NCBI GenBank assembly: GCA_016708265.1
Contig: JADJGA010000011.1
Coordinates: forward strand, 496,001-560,000
DNA from: Saprospiraceae bacterium
GTDB lineage: Bacteria > Bacteroidota > Bacteroidia > Chitinophagales > Saprospiraceae
Direction of reading: 5' to 3'
DNA: 64,000 nucleotides
The notes under the pieces: generated by a model
The model's database searches: none
What the model was told of the DNA's origin: nothing
Seen by the model: only the letters and a program-made list of their open reading frames with translations
Shown here: positions 28,082 through 38,999 of the stretch, in pieces
Layout of the letters: each line of letters opens with the position of its first letter
Position numbering within the stretch: position 1 is the stretch's first letter
Program-made: the position numbers and the translations under genes

Positions 28082-30055
28082 ATGCAGATAATCCATATAA
28101 TTGACGATTTCTTATTTAGTATTTTTCCTGACATAAGGGATAAAAGTAATGAAGCACTGATAAAAAGTTTTGAAGATTATTATACCTATAGTGTGTATAA
28201 ACCAAAAGTTTATATTAAGGATGGTTTGGTGATTGTAGAGATTGACTCTCCTGCAATTAATTCCCAGGAAGCTGACTATAGAAAAGTTGTATCCTTATGC
28301 GAAAAAGGACAATTTACAGAAGCTAAACCCATACTCTCAAAACTCATAACTGTAAATCCCACTATATCAGAATATCACAGGATAATGGGACAAATCTTAT
28401 CAGAGGAAGGAGATCAGGACGAGGCAATAAATTATCTGATAGATGCTATCAGATGGGATGCACGTAATAGTTGGGCATTGGTAATGATGGGTAATATTTT
28501 GCAAAATACAGGAATGATGTTCCAACTGCCATGAAATATTATGACCAGGCATTAAAGATAAATCCTGAAGATAATATTACCCGTAATAATATTGGTGCAA
28601 ACCTTATGCAACAGGGGAAAATTGAAGAAGCAAAGAAATATTTTTGGGAAGCCAATAAGATTGATAAAAATTATCCAAACACTCACTTTGCATTGGGTAT
28701 GATTGCAGAAATAGAAAATGACCTGCATTCTGCTTTTTATAGCTTTAACAAATCAATAAAACTCAATAAACATAAGGATTCCCTTTATGCAAATTCTGTT
28801 AAAAAGTCTTTTGAAATTGCACAGAAACTTTCCAGTTCTGACAAAGGTGAAAAATTGATTAAAAAATACTGTTATGAACTGGAAGCAAGATGCAATAAAA
28901 AAATCAAAATAATAAAAGACGCTGATATAAAAACTGCTGCTAAAATTGAAATAGCAGAGTATCACACCAGAGAATTCCATTTGGTTAAGTACAATTCAAA
29001 TTACCCTGCTTATGAACATCTTGTAATGCACGAACTGACCCATTTGGATTTAGTAGAGAACGCAAGAAAAGAAGGTCAATCAGGTTTTTGTGTCCTCGCA
29101 ACAACATAAAACAGATTTTATCAGAAATCTTGAAATCTTCTCTAAAAAATTAAAAAAATCCGGAATTGATGAAGATTCCATTGCTAATTACTGCTCAGCA
29201 CTTTTTGAAGGCATGAATGCACAAGTTTTTAATGCACCAGTTGATTTATTTATAGAGAATTTTTATACACAGAATTTCAGGCATTAAGACCTTATCAGTT
29301 TTTATCAATGGCTGCTTTAATAAATGAAAGTATTGTCGCTGTTACAGATAAAAACATTGTTGAAAATTCACCAAAAGAAATCGTATCAAAAAGCAAAACT
29401 TACAATATTGTTTATGCACTCCTTTTCAAAGAATTGTTTGGTGTAGATCTAATAAACGAATTCAAAGCATCTCCTTTGGAAATGAATCAGGCAAATGATT
29501 TTTATGAAGAATTCAGCGATTATAAAGAGAACAGGCAACCCAGGGGAAGAATATGAACTTGTACAGCACTGGGCTGAAGACCTCAGACTCGATAAATATT
29601 TTGAACTGGTTGGGGAGGAGCAATATCACAAACGCTTTCATCTTGATGATTTTTTGGATTCATTGGAAAAAGACCCATATGGTTTAGATGAAACAGACCC
29701 TGTGAAGGAAAGGGAAATGAAAAAATTTCAGAAATCACAGGCTGAAATGGGTACCAATATGGCAGTTGTAATGTTTATGGTTGATGCTTTGAAATATTTT
29801 GAAAACTTGAAAACAGAAGAAGTGAAAAACATTGCATTGGAAATTGCTATGCAAGGCATTCATGGTTATAGTCCGGATAAAAAGGATTATATGCTAAGGT
29901 CTGTTCCCGACAAAAAATTCTCAGGCTATCATATTTTAGCATATTATTATGTCAGCTGGTCAATCGCTATGCCAGATATGGTCGCACAACTTCAGTTACC
30001 TTATGAAAATGAATTTATTCTTGCAAAAACCTTACATAATCCCAGTTCAAAATGA
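28082..30055 (+). CDS. TPR protein with HExxH metallopeptidase-like motif, frameshifted
   Basis: About 658 residues from five frame segments (breaks near 28515, 29080, 29265 and 29540). TPR-like helices: AEYRKVVSLCEKG-type repeats, EYHRIMGQILSEEGDQDEAI, then MKYYDQALKINPEDNITRNN and GKIEEAKKYFWEANKID. Then YEHLVMHELTHLDLVENARK carries HELTH, the HExxH zinc motif. The C-terminal part (ELVQHWAEDLRLDKYFELVG...) is unrecognised. Its stop overlaps the next ATG (ATGA), so it opens a tightly coupled operon with MazG-like and McrBC-like genes. Possibly a protease component of a restriction locus; inferred from context. Confidence 0.6.
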
Positions 30056-30371
30056 CAGATATTCAAACAATAACTAAGGAATTAGTAAAATTCAGGAACG
30101 AAAGAGATTGGGAACAATTTCATAACCCAAAAGATTTGGCACTTGCAATTAATGTCGAAGCAGGAGAATTGCTTGAATTATTTCTTTGGAAAGATGCAAG
30201 TGACGCTAAATTAGAAAGATAAAGGAAGAATTGGCTGATGTCTTTGCATTTGCTTTCCTACTAGCAGAAAAGTACAATCTGGATGTTAAAGACATAGTTC
30301 TTGAAAAGATTAAACAAAACGCTGAGAAATATCCAGTAGAAAAGGCAAAAGGAACTGCTAAAAAAATATAA
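30052..30371 (+). CDS. MazG-like nucleotide pyrophosphohydrolase, frameshifted
   Basis: About 106 residues: MTDIQTITKELVKFRNERDW then DLALAINVEAGELLELFLW. After a frameshift at about 30221 it continues KEELADVFAFAFLLAEKYNL and ends VEKAKGTAKKI. ExxEL-type and ExxD acidic motifs (EAGELLE, EELADV) are the Mg-binding helices of MazG/dCTPase all-alpha NTP pyrophosphatases, which hydrolyse (d)NTPs to monophosphates. ATGA overlap upstream and TAATG overlap downstream place it inside the McrBC operon. Confidence 0.8.
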
Positions 30372-32492
30372 TGAATTATGACAGGCCAAGTAATGATATA
30401 TGAAGTAAAAGAACTGCTTCATCAAATGCCAAAGAACTTTTCAGTGATGATTCGAAATACTTTTACTGGAAGAAAACCAAATTTATAAATTTAAAAATAG
30501 GCGATTTTGTATTTGTTGTAAACCGAACGAATAAATGGGTCTTATTTTGTCGATTGGATAAAATTGACATCCCGACAACTGAAAAGGGTGACACTACCAT
30601 ATTTAGCGACTTGGAAAAAGATTTTATTGTAAGCGGCAAATGGAACAAATTCATTCGGCTGGAGGTAATAAACAATTTAACTATTCCCAATGATTGGGTA
30701 TGGCAAAGTTTGGGGAGTAGCGAAACTACTTACTTGAATGGTTCTAGGATTGCATTGGAAAGTTCCGAGAACAGAATAAAAAACATCAATCAATTACTAA
30801 AATTATCTGATGATCAATTAATTAATGAATTATTAAATGATAGTTTGTTGAACTTCACTGGAGGAGCAATTATAAAAGATCCTTCAATCTGGTTTGTAAC
30901 TCAAGGTGCGACATTCACAGAAGAAAGAGGGATGAAATTTTTGTGGGCTCCAGAAAAAGGTAAAGACGGAAATAGTAGATTTTACTGGGAAAATGTTCTA
31001 AAAGTAAAAAAAGGAGATATAGTTTTCAATTATTCTGAAGGTGAATTAAAGGGTGTATCATTAGCATCAAATGATGGATATAAAGCAGAAAATAAAGATG
31101 CACAATCGCCATGGGGGCCAAATGGTTTCAGAGTCGATATTGATTTAACTATTTTAAACCCTGCTTTAAAGAGTGAAATATTCACTAGAAACATTTCTAC
31201 CTTTAATATTCATCTTTCTAAAGTTAATAACAAACCGTTTAGTATAAATGGGTCAATCAATCAAGGGTATCTTTATGAATTTTCAAAAGAAGCAGGGCGA
31301 TATATCAGAGATCTGTACAACAAGCCCTTTGGCAACAAACAAATAGATGAATTCTTTGATAAAGTCAAACTAAACCCCAAAATAATAATAATAATAAAAT
31401 GGAAGAATCTGATATTAGTATACTAAATGCCATAAAAACGAAACCTTTTATTCTTCTAGCAGGAATATCGGGAACAGGAAAATCTAGATTGGTTAGAACC
31501 CTAGCCTATAAAACTTGTAGTAAGGAAGATTTAAGAAAAGACCCAAAAAAGCCTGGCAATTTTGAATTAATTCCTGTTCGTCCAAATTGGCATGATTCAT
31601 CTGAACTAATGGGATATGTAAGTAGAATAAACGGTGAAAAATATATAACTACTACTTTTTTGCAGTTCATCGCAAAGCATGGCAAACTATAAATGTACCA
31701 TTCTTACTTTGCTTGGACGAAATGAACCTTGCTCCTGTAGAACAATACTTTGCAGAGTATTTAAGTATCATAGAAACAAGACAAGTGCAGGGCGAAAGAA
31801 TTGGCACAGATTATATAATTTCAAAAGCTAGTTTTGAAAATCATATATTGTATTCCCAATTATTAGTGGATTTAGGCCTAAATGAAATTGAATTTACTGA
31901 TGGAATTAGTATACCAAACAATCTTGTTGTAATTGGTACCGTAAACATGGATGAAACTACTCATTCATTCAGCAGAAAAGTACTTGACCGTGCAATGACA
32001 TTTGAAATGAATAATATTGACTTAACAGCTGGATTAGATAATACAAAAAATGATTGGAGTTATCCCCAAACTTTTATTTCATCAAAAGAGGTTATCGGTG
32101 ACTTTACATCAGGTGCTGAAGTTGTCAATCGATTTATAGAAAGCAACAAGGTTATTGATTTCCTTATTATCATTAATAAAGAACTTGAAGGAACCCCTTT
32201 CAAAATTGCCTATAGAGTTAGAGATGAATTTTTAATCTATTGCTATTATGCCAGTTTAAATCAAACAAATTCAAATTGGTTGACAAATGCATTGGATGAT
32301 ATGACAAGCATGAAAATTTTATCAAGAATTGAAGGTGACGAAACAAAACTTGCATCTCAAAGAAATAATCAAAATTCAATACTAGATGATTTAAAAATTG
32401 TTTTAACTAGTGATTTTAAAAAGTCTAATTCAAAACTTGATGAGATGACAAAACGACTTCAAAAATCAGGTTATACTTCATTCTGGTCATAA
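30371..32492 (+). CDS. McrB-like AAA+ restriction ATPase, interrupted
   Basis: ATG 30371 overlaps the previous stop. The frame reads MNYDRPSNDI, then an in-frame TGA (30401-30403, probably TGG in an intact gene), then SKRTASNAKELFSDDSKYFY and an EVE/PUA-like N-terminal domain (KIGDFVFVVN; WFVTQGATFTEERGM; VKKGDIVFNY). After a frameshift near 31395 comes the AAA+ core: LLAGISGTGKSRLVRTLA (Walker A), then after another near 31680 FLLCLDEMNLAPVEQYFAEYL (Walker B, characteristic of McrB), and VVIGTVNMDETTHSFSRKVLDRA (sensor 1, arginine finger). It would power DNA translocation for the nuclease encoded next. Confidence 0.8.
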
Positions 32493-34731
32493 TGCAAATT
32501 ATAAAAGTAGAACATATCGATTTTGATTTGGTTATTGAGTGCAATAACCTTGAATCCACTTTTAATAAAGCTCAAAAAAAGCAATCTCAAATTTTATCTG
32601 CTACCAACTATTTTGTCAATGAAGGAAATATTTCGATTCATAATTTTGAAAGTAAGTCTCTAGAAGTATTAAATTCAGATAAAACCTATCAATTAATATT
32701 TGAAAACAAAGACTATTTTATTGGAATTACATTTAAAAACAAAGCATTAATTCAGTTACCTCATATTTATTCGAAACTTAAAGAAGTTCAAGAAAAGTTC
32801 TTTTATCGTGAAGAATTGGGCTTCCTCGCAGGAACAATTAATTTCGGCAATGACCTTGGAAAAAGCAATTTGATTGTTAGATATACGAAGGAAAAAAAAT
32901 TAAAGGAAATTAACTTTCAGTTTGAGGTTTTTCCAACAAAACTCAATTATAGAAGCGACTATGAAAAGATAGTTTCAGATATTGAAAAAGAATATCCTTA
33001 TCTTGTGCTCGATTTCCTTAAGAAGACTTACACTTCATTCAAATCAGGGCATTCGCCTAATACAGATTTAATATGGTGGCAAGTTTTTGGTGGACTATAC
33101 AACGATTTTATTCAATCATCAAAATTCATTTTAAATAAACCTCATAGTCGTATAATAAGACAAACTAAGTATGTAAAGGCTGATAGAATAAATAAATGGA
33201 CAACAACATTAGAAGAGGAGTATGCTCAATTTAAATATCTGCCAAATAAAATTTATCGTTCAGAATACAAAACTTTAAGCACAAATACATCAGAAAATAA
33301 ATTTTTTAAACATGCAGTTTCCCAAACTCTAAGAAGATATAAAAAAGTAAAATCATTTATTGAAAATCATTTTTCAAATTTGATTACAGACCCATTCAAA
33401 GTTGAACTTAATTCAATAGAGAAACAGTTTGAAATAGTTTCCGCCAATCCATTCTTTAGAACAATAGACAAATTTCAAGGCATAAAACAAGAATCTCTTG
33501 TTTTGCAAAAAGCAACTGGCTACAGCGCTATTTATAAATCTTGGATAATGCTAAATAGTGGTATAAAGTTTTTAGAAGGAATACAGAAAATTGAACTAAA
33601 AAATATTGCAGACCTCTATCAAATATGGTGCTTCTTTGAAATAAAAAATATTTTGCAAAAACTTTTAGGCAAGGACAATCCGGATGATGTTGATTTAGCA
33701 GAAATTCAAATAGATGACTTTGTATTTAAAATTGAACGTGGAGTTAAATCTAAAGTTTCTTTTATAAAAATGAATGGTGAAGTAATTGACTTGTTCCATG
33801 ACTTCTCTTATAAAACTAATAGTCATTCAGTAAAATCATATACTATAGATCAAAAACCTGATATAGTTTTAAGGTTAACAAAAAATGATTTAAAAGATAA
33901 TTATGTTTTAACCTATTTATATGATGCCAAATACAGACTTGCTTCAGATGAAAAGGAAGGATTTCCTGACCTGCCTACTGAAGACTCCATAAATCAAATG
34001 CATAGATATCGAGATGCGATTTATTTTCAAAACAATTTAAAACATAGAAGTTGGAAAAATCGAGAATCTCTAAGAAAATATTTCCCCGAAAAGGAAGTAA
34101 TCGGCGGATACATTCTATATCCAGTGCTGGAAGTTTAGAAGAAATTAAAAAGAATCCCTTTATGAATCAATAGATGAAGTTAATATTGGTGCATTCCCAT
34201 TAAGACCCAACGACTATATAAATAGAATTCTTTTAGAAGAACATTTAAAAACTATAATTGGACAATCTACTGAATCAGTATTGAACGATGTTTCTCCACA
34301 AAAAGAAACAAGTTATGAATCACCAAATCCTTATGTTTTAATTGGTTTTATACAAACTGACAATCATATTCAATGCATTGAAAATAGTGAAAAGCCATTT
34401 TATTTTTCGGGAAATAAAAAGCCATCTAAGTTTGGTTTTAAGAATTTGAAATATTTTGCACCATATATAAAAGGAATGGGAGTTAAAAGTTATTATGAGA
34501 TAATTTCCTATGAAATTATAAAAAGAAATCAAATTCAAAATGCTCCTCTCACATTTACCAATGATAATATGGAGCGGCTTGTAATTTGGTTAGGAAAAGA
34601 ATACTTGATTGACAGGAAATTATTTAAAAATATCTGATGGCTTTATTGGAAAAATCCCTTATAGATATACAAATTTAAAGAATATTAAAACACCTGTGAA
34701 CAATAAAATTGAAGTACTAAAAGTAAGTTAA
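32492..34731 (+). CDS. McrC-like DUF2357/PD-(D/E)XK nuclease, frameshifted
   Basis: Starts within the McrB stop (TAATG). A 548-residue frame contains the DUF2357-like N-terminal region and then the nuclease core QKPDIVLRL...YLYDAKYRLA (D...D-x-K spacing of PD-(D/E)XK enzymes), RYRDAIYF and VIGGYILYP. Breaks near 34125, 34165 and 34636 join the rest: GSLEEIKKNPF, ESIDEVNIGAFPLRPNDYI, YVLIGFIQTDNHIQCI and DGFIGKIPYRYTNLKNI, to stop 34731 (about 745 residues). Forms a type IV-like restriction pair with McrB against foreign, possibly modified, DNA. Confidence 0.75.
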
Positions 34732-34968
34732 GGAGTGGATAAAAGAGTTAAAATTGAGCATGGTGTCATAAAATAAATTAAAATTCTTCACAACCTCTGG
34801 AAGATGCAAAAGAAATTCTTGAAGATGTATCAACTATCAGCCGATTATTTATAGAGTTTCAGCAATACTTGTATGGTCAGAGAGCGGCGTAAATTATTTT
34901 AACAAACTCACTATATGATCCCATAAAAATATCTTCTTCTCCTGATAATTTCACTATAGATCTACGAG
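34732..34968. other. degenerate intergenic DNA
   Basis: Short broken reading stretches such as LEDAKEILEDVSTISRLF (about 34798-34850) hint at decayed coding DNA, but nothing can be named. Confidence 0.3.
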
Positions 34969-35124
34969 CCTTTCACAGCAAAAGTGATCGTGATAACTGA
35001 TGGAGATACCATAGGTGTATTGACAGATTAAAAGATACAAATAAAGATAAGATTGGAAGGAATTGACTGTCCGGAATCAAATCATGATTTTGGCAACAAA
35101 GCAAAACATGCAACTTCAAATCCG
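34969..35124 (+). pseudogene. staphylococcal-nuclease-like (thermonuclease) remnant
   Basis: The reading FTAKVIVITDGDTIGVLTD, a stop, then KIQIKIRLEGIDCPESNHDF and GNKAKHATS is the N-terminal part of the SNase fold: the DGDT motif with catalytic Asp and the R-L-x-GIDCPE signature with catalytic Arg. It stops within 50 residues and has no C-terminal half. A dead fragment of an SNase-family endonuclease. Confidence 0.75.
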
Positions 35125-35171
35125 TGATTAGTCTGAAATTCCAGGAGTATCTTCAAAATAGAAAAACAAAC

Positions 35172-35300
35172 TTAACGCTTGGGGCTTGACGCAGGTGGAG
35201 ATTTTCGTACTAAAGTTGATACGAAGCACTATGCTTGGATTTTGACAAATGTTGATACGAAGCAATTCAGCCGCACTTGCGTTCAAACCCATGTTATGCC
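35172..35300 (-). other. attC-like cassette recombination site
   Basis: Imperfect palindrome: GGGCTTGACGCAGGTG (35182-35197) pairs with CACTTGCGTTCAAACCC (35274-35290). It starts TTAACG and ends ATGTTATG. The centre has repeated GATACGAAGCA. It lies just after the stop of the minus-strand gene 35321-36715, as an attC lies at the end of a cassette. Confidence 0.5.
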
Positions 35301-35320
35301 TTTGTGCCTTCGTTTGTGCC

Positions 35321-36715
35321 TTAAAATATTTGATTAACTATATTTGAAAACATACAAGAAGGAAGTTCTAAAGGATTATTTGGATAAAAAAGACCACATC
35401 CTAATTTCTTTTCAGCAAGACAAGTTGAATTAAAACACCAATTAGTATCTTTTAAGTATAAAACTTCATTATAATAAGCTGGACACTTTATTACTTTGTC
35501 TTCATTTGCAAATTGACTAAATATGCTTACCATCCAGGTATAATTTATCCAAGCTTCAATAAGTACTTTGTTTTTAACAGTAAAAATCACTTTATTGTCA
35601 ATACTCATAACTAATGGCTGGAATTCTGAGACATTCTTTAGAAACTCTGTAAATGAAGTAAAAGTATTTTCTTCTGAATGTAGCCTATTCCTAATAAGTG
35701 GAATGGTAATGAAATGTATAATATAATTACGAATTATTATTAAACTGTCATAGACTGATAAGGGCAAACCAGTTTCATATTCATTTAATTCAAAATAAGG
35801 AAAATCCTTTGCAAGCCTTTCGATTAACTCACTATAAGACGCTAAGACACTTGGTGGATATTTTATTGAATTTTCTTCAATGTTTTCAAAATCTATACTT
35901 TCAAGAGTCTCCAAAAAAACACGGTCAATATCAACGTATTGTAATAGAGCAATATTTGACACACTACCAGTTTTAAAGTTAATTTTGGCTAATGTTATAT
36001 CTACAATTTTGAGAATACTCTCCATTTGAAAATTCTTTCTACCATTCTTTCTTAAATATTTTGAAACAATTAAATCCACGATCCAATAATCCGTTAAAAT
36101 ACCATTTATTGTATATAATCTCTTCTTTAACTCATTATCTAATTCTTCGTTTTTTTGCAATCCTATAATTTTCCTGTCAACTATTAGAGAATTTGCTTCG
36201 AGAAGAGTATTAAAGCCTATCTTTATGAAGTCTACCCAACTCGAGGTTTCTCCATCATTAACATTAAATGTATTTATGGGAAAATAAATATTACCCTTTT
36301 CGTTTTCTATTTTATAGTGGTTTGTATGTTCCTCTTGCTTACTTATTCTTTTTGTAGACCTAAAATTTTCACAAAGTATTTTGTGGGACAAACATTCAAC
36401 AACAAACCCTTGATTGTCCTTTTCTAAGGCATTAGCTGATAATGGTAGTTTGTATTTATTATTATTATATAATTTCTCAACAAATTTTAAGAGTAAATTA
36501 AATTCATTCTCAAAAAGACTAAATCCGGCTATTGTTCCAAATGAATCTTGAAAATGTTTTAATTCGTGAAAATATGAAGTATCAGGAAAACCAATTAGAC
36601 CATTAGATGGTATATCGAGTAATTCTTGAAAAAGAATTTCCCGTAAATTATTAGAATTTAAAGTAGCTCCTATTGATAGGTAACGTAAACTAAAGGTTCC
36701 AAATGTTTTATCCAT
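35321..36715 (-). CDS. putative HExxH zinc-peptidase-like protein in a cassette
   Basis: 464 residues, intact. The N-terminal region contains FPDTSYFHELKHFQDSFGT (about residues 45-63); HELKH fits the HExxH zinc-binding motif, in a helix. The C-terminal region has several Cys residues (KCPAYYNE, CFNSTC, KLGCGLFYP, PSCMF) that could bind metal. No signal peptide, so cytoplasmic. It follows the gene at 36725 by 9 bases and likely shares its transcript; the pair sits between an attC-like site and leader copy 1. Could be an effector/partner pair, but no family is recognised. Confidence 0.6.
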   Translation of the reverse strand: MDKTFGTFSLRYLSIGATLNSNNLREILFQELLDIPSNGLIGFPDTSYFHELKHFQDSFGTIAGFSLFENEFNLLLKFVEKLYNNNKYKLPLSANALEKDNQGFVVECLSHKILCENFRSTKRISKQEEHTNHYKIENEKGNIYFPINTFNVNDGETSSWVDFIKIGFNTLLEANSLIVDRKIIGLQKNEELDNELKKRLYTINGILTDYWIVDLIVSKYLRKNGRKNFQMESILKIVDITLAKINFKTGSVSNIALLQYVDIDRVFLETLESIDFENIEENSIKYPPSVLASYSELIERLAKDFPYFELNEYETGLPLSVYDSLIIIRNYIIHFITIPLIRNRLHSEENTFTSFTEFLKNVSEFQPLVMSIDNKVIFTVKNKVLIEAWINYTWMVSIFSQFANEDKVIKCPAYYNEVLYLKDTNWCFNSTCLAEKKLGCGLFYPNNPLELPSCMFSNIVNQIF

Positions 36716-36724
36716 TATACTTTA

Positions 36725-37360
36725 TTAGATAACTAATTCAATAATAGCTGTTAAATCCAGAATATCAGTTTTAACAATAGATGGTTTTATTAAAACAATT
36801 TTTAAATCAGTTAATTCTATTAAAGTATGCTTTAATAATTCTTCATCCCATTTTAGATGGTTATTAATTTCTGATAGAGTAATAGAATTTGAATTTTGAG
36901 TTTTTAAACTCGCTTTTAATTTAAGTAAAGTTGTTGTTATATGGATTTTATCATCGTCTTTTGGGCTTTCTAATTTTTTGAAGTTTTGAAAAAGATTTTT
37001 TGCTATTTCAATTCCTGGGATAACCAAAGATTTGGGGTCAAGCAATGATAAAGCTAAACCTATCCACGATATCCAACTTTTAAAAATACAATCTTTAAAC
37101 TCAAAAAAATACAATTGTTTGTTGTTTTTACTTTTATACACAAGGCTTTCTAAGGTTTCATTATTTTGAGTTAGCCCAGATACGTCTTCTATTTCTATAA
37201 ATTCTTTAATTGTTTTATCCATTAAAAAGCGTTGCAATTCATTGCTTAGAACTTCAATATTTATTATTGCAATAAATTCTTCTATATCTTCCTCAGAATA
37301 GAAGTCTTTTAGAGTAGTTTTAATACAATATTGAGGAAGTCGATTAATTTCTATTCTCAT
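36725..37360 (-). CDS. unknown cytoplasmic protein, partner of the HExxH gene
   Basis: 211 residues, first gene after leader copy 1. The N-terminus reads MRIEINRLPQYCIKTTL. A hydrophobic stretch lies in the middle (SWISWIGLALSLLDPKSLVIPG), and the C-terminal 60 residues (SITLSEINNHLKWDEELLKH...LTDLKIVLIKPS) look like a winged helix. No family recognised. Intact, 9-base gap to the downstream gene. Confidence 0.6.
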   Translation of the reverse strand: MRIEINRLPQYCIKTTLKDFYSEEDIEEFIAIINIEVLSNELQRFLMDKTIKEFIEIEDVSGLTQNNETLESLVYKSKNNKQLYFFEFKDCIFKSWISWIGLALSLLDPKSLVIPGIEIAKNLFQNFKKLESPKDDDKIHITTTLLKLKASLKTQNSNSITLSEINNHLKWDEELLKHTLIELTDLKIVLIKPSIVKTDILDLTAIIELVI

Positions 37361-37405
37361 TTTATAAATTCATTTTTTTGATGATGTTTACTTGGCATGA
37401 GGCAC

Positions 37406-37714
37406 AACATCCTTAATTTACGCAATATTTTCAACCTAAATATTCGCTTTACACCCTTTCTCAGTAGTTATAGACGCAACTCAGTATAAATTTTCTATTG
37501 CGTAAAATTTTGTGCTAATGTACAAACTAATTTTTCAATAATAATCTAAATAATTCCGATTTAATTTCTAATAAAAAAAAATGAAAGGATTCAAAGAATT
37601 ATTTAACATGAATGAGTAATTGATTATTGAATGTTAAAATCTTATTTAAGGCGAATAAATAAGCTAAAGCAATGCTTTTAAAATATCCTGTTTTGGTAAT
37701 CAAAAAAAAGGAAA
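37406..37714 (-). other. attI-like leader, copy 1 (type A)
   Basis: On the minus strand it ends TTGCGTAAATTAAGGATGTT, followed by unrelated GTGCC. The conserved block includes inverted TTTACGCAA/TTGCGTAAA motifs about 100 bases apart and, farther back, TTAGTTTGTA. The outer 180 bases match copy 3 at 45928 but not copies 2 and 4. A 72-codon open frame here (37599-37817) is part of the repeat and is not called. Confidence 0.6.
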
Positions 37715-37964
37715 TAATTGGATGTTTTTGAGCTATTAATATTAGTGGAAATTCAAAAAATATAAAATACAGGTAAAGCTCATAAAAGAAAAGGCTTTTG
37801 AATTCTATAAATGTCATATTTAAGAATTTATTATCAGGAAAATATCTGCCTTAAAAGAGTTAAAACTGCATAAATTGCATTTTGGCACCGATGTGAATAG
37901 TACCGACATAGAAACATGAATGCTGTTAGAAGGTGACAATAAATGTTAATTGTAATTCAGCACA

Positions 37965-38849
37965 TTAGTCTATTCCTAGACTTTCATGCATATCACGCAT
38001 ATCTGTTCCAAATTTGATTCTTTCTAATGCTGCTTTACGCTTTTCTTCGGGCAAACATTGAATACAGGTTGGATACTGAATCCCTTTGTAGTATTCATTA
38101 CATTTGGGACATAATTCCATGCTTTTTATATCGAAGTAATAAGCACATTTTCTACATGCAGTTATTGCATCTTCAAAGGAAAGATATTTTATGTTGTCGT
38201 CTAAATATAGTAAAAAAGACACTTTCTCAATTTCTTCAGTATTATTAGTTTTCGCCTTTTCTCTTAGGAACCAGTATTTTGCATTCGATAAGTGATGCTT
38301 ATTTCTATATTGATCTTTTGATATAAAACATTTATCACGAACCTCAACGGCTTCTTCATTCTCAAAAAAGGTTGCAAGAAGTTCATCTACTGATTTATGG
38401 ATTGTTTCATCAAATTCGTGTCGACATTCTGTGCAAAGATATCTTGGGGTTTTTCTAGTTCTTTCGTTAGGGTATCTACTCTCACAATTTGGACACAAAG
38501 GTACAGGCACATACTCATAATTATTTTTGATATGTTCACTAAATTCATATCTATCTACATTGGGATTAGAGTATATGAAAGATTTAGCATATTCTGTGGT
38601 TACATCTTTTTTAAATTCGAAAGGTTTTGTGGGGTGAGAAAGATGCTGTATTGTTAATGTTTCTTTGCTGCCACATATTTCGCATTTGTCTTTGATAACT
38701 TCGCTTCGTCTTTCTTTCCAATCTTTTGTATGCCATGACCGTTCTCCGTCTTTTTGATCCTTCCAAAAAATTTCTTTTGCAAGTTCTTGTGTAAGCACTC
38801 CATTTGCTAACTTTTCTCTTAATTCGATAAGCTCTTTATATGTCAACAT
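37965..38849 (-). CDS. multi-zinc-ribbon / HNH-like protein in a cassette
   Basis: 294 residues. After a helical start comes DKCEICGSKETLTIQHLSHP, whose CxxC followed by QHL resembles the first half of an HNH nuclease, though a catalytic second His/Asn was not found. Further Cys pairs: CPNCESRYPNERTR...YLCTECRHEF, CRKC, CPKCNEYY and CIQC, indicating at least two more zinc ribbons. Intact. It sits between leader 1 and the DUF2971 gene. Predicted nucleic-acid-binding; a nuclease role is a guess. Confidence 0.6.
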   Translation of the reverse strand: MLTYKELIELREKLANGVLTQELAKEIFWKDQKDGERSWHTKDWKERRSEVIKDKCEICGSKETLTIQHLSHPTKPFEFKKDVTTEYAKSFIYSNPNVDRYEFSEHIKNNYEYVPVPLCPNCESRYPNERTRKTPRYLCTECRHEFDETIHKSVDELLATFFENEEAVEVRDKCFISKDQYRNKHHLSNAKYWFLREKAKTNNTEEIEKVSFLLYLDDNIKYLSFEDAITACRKCAYYFDIKSMELCPKCNEYYKGIQYPTCIQCLPEEKRKAALERIKFGTDMRDMHESLGID

Positions 38850-38870
38850 ATTACATTTTTTATTAATGCC

Positions 38871-38995
38871 TCAACTTTATGCTTGGCGGCTTCTCCTTTT
38901 TCACACGCATTTTCAATAAAACTTGCTGCTAACGTCTGGCACTGGCCACGGGCGCAGCGATAGAAAGTCTGGCGTCCATTACATTGTTAGTGGTA
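38871..38995 (-). other. possible attC-like site
   Basis: Between two minus-strand cassette genes. It has CTAACGTCTGGC and, about 50 bases on, CATTGTTAGTGG, with GTCTGGCACTGGCCACGG and GTCTGGCGTCC in between. Pairing is weaker than in the other sites. Confidence 0.3.
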
Positions 38996-38999
38996 GCCT

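Noticed and set aside
24385..30403. Stop-codon reassignment or selenocysteine/pyrrolysine recoding
   Set aside because: Only one TAG and one TGA are involved, in a region full of other breaks, with no recoding element; intact genes use normal stops.
37599..37817. 72-codon minus-strand open frame
   Set aside because: It lies inside the leader repeat; the corresponding segment of the other type A leader (46130-46235) is not conserved as protein.
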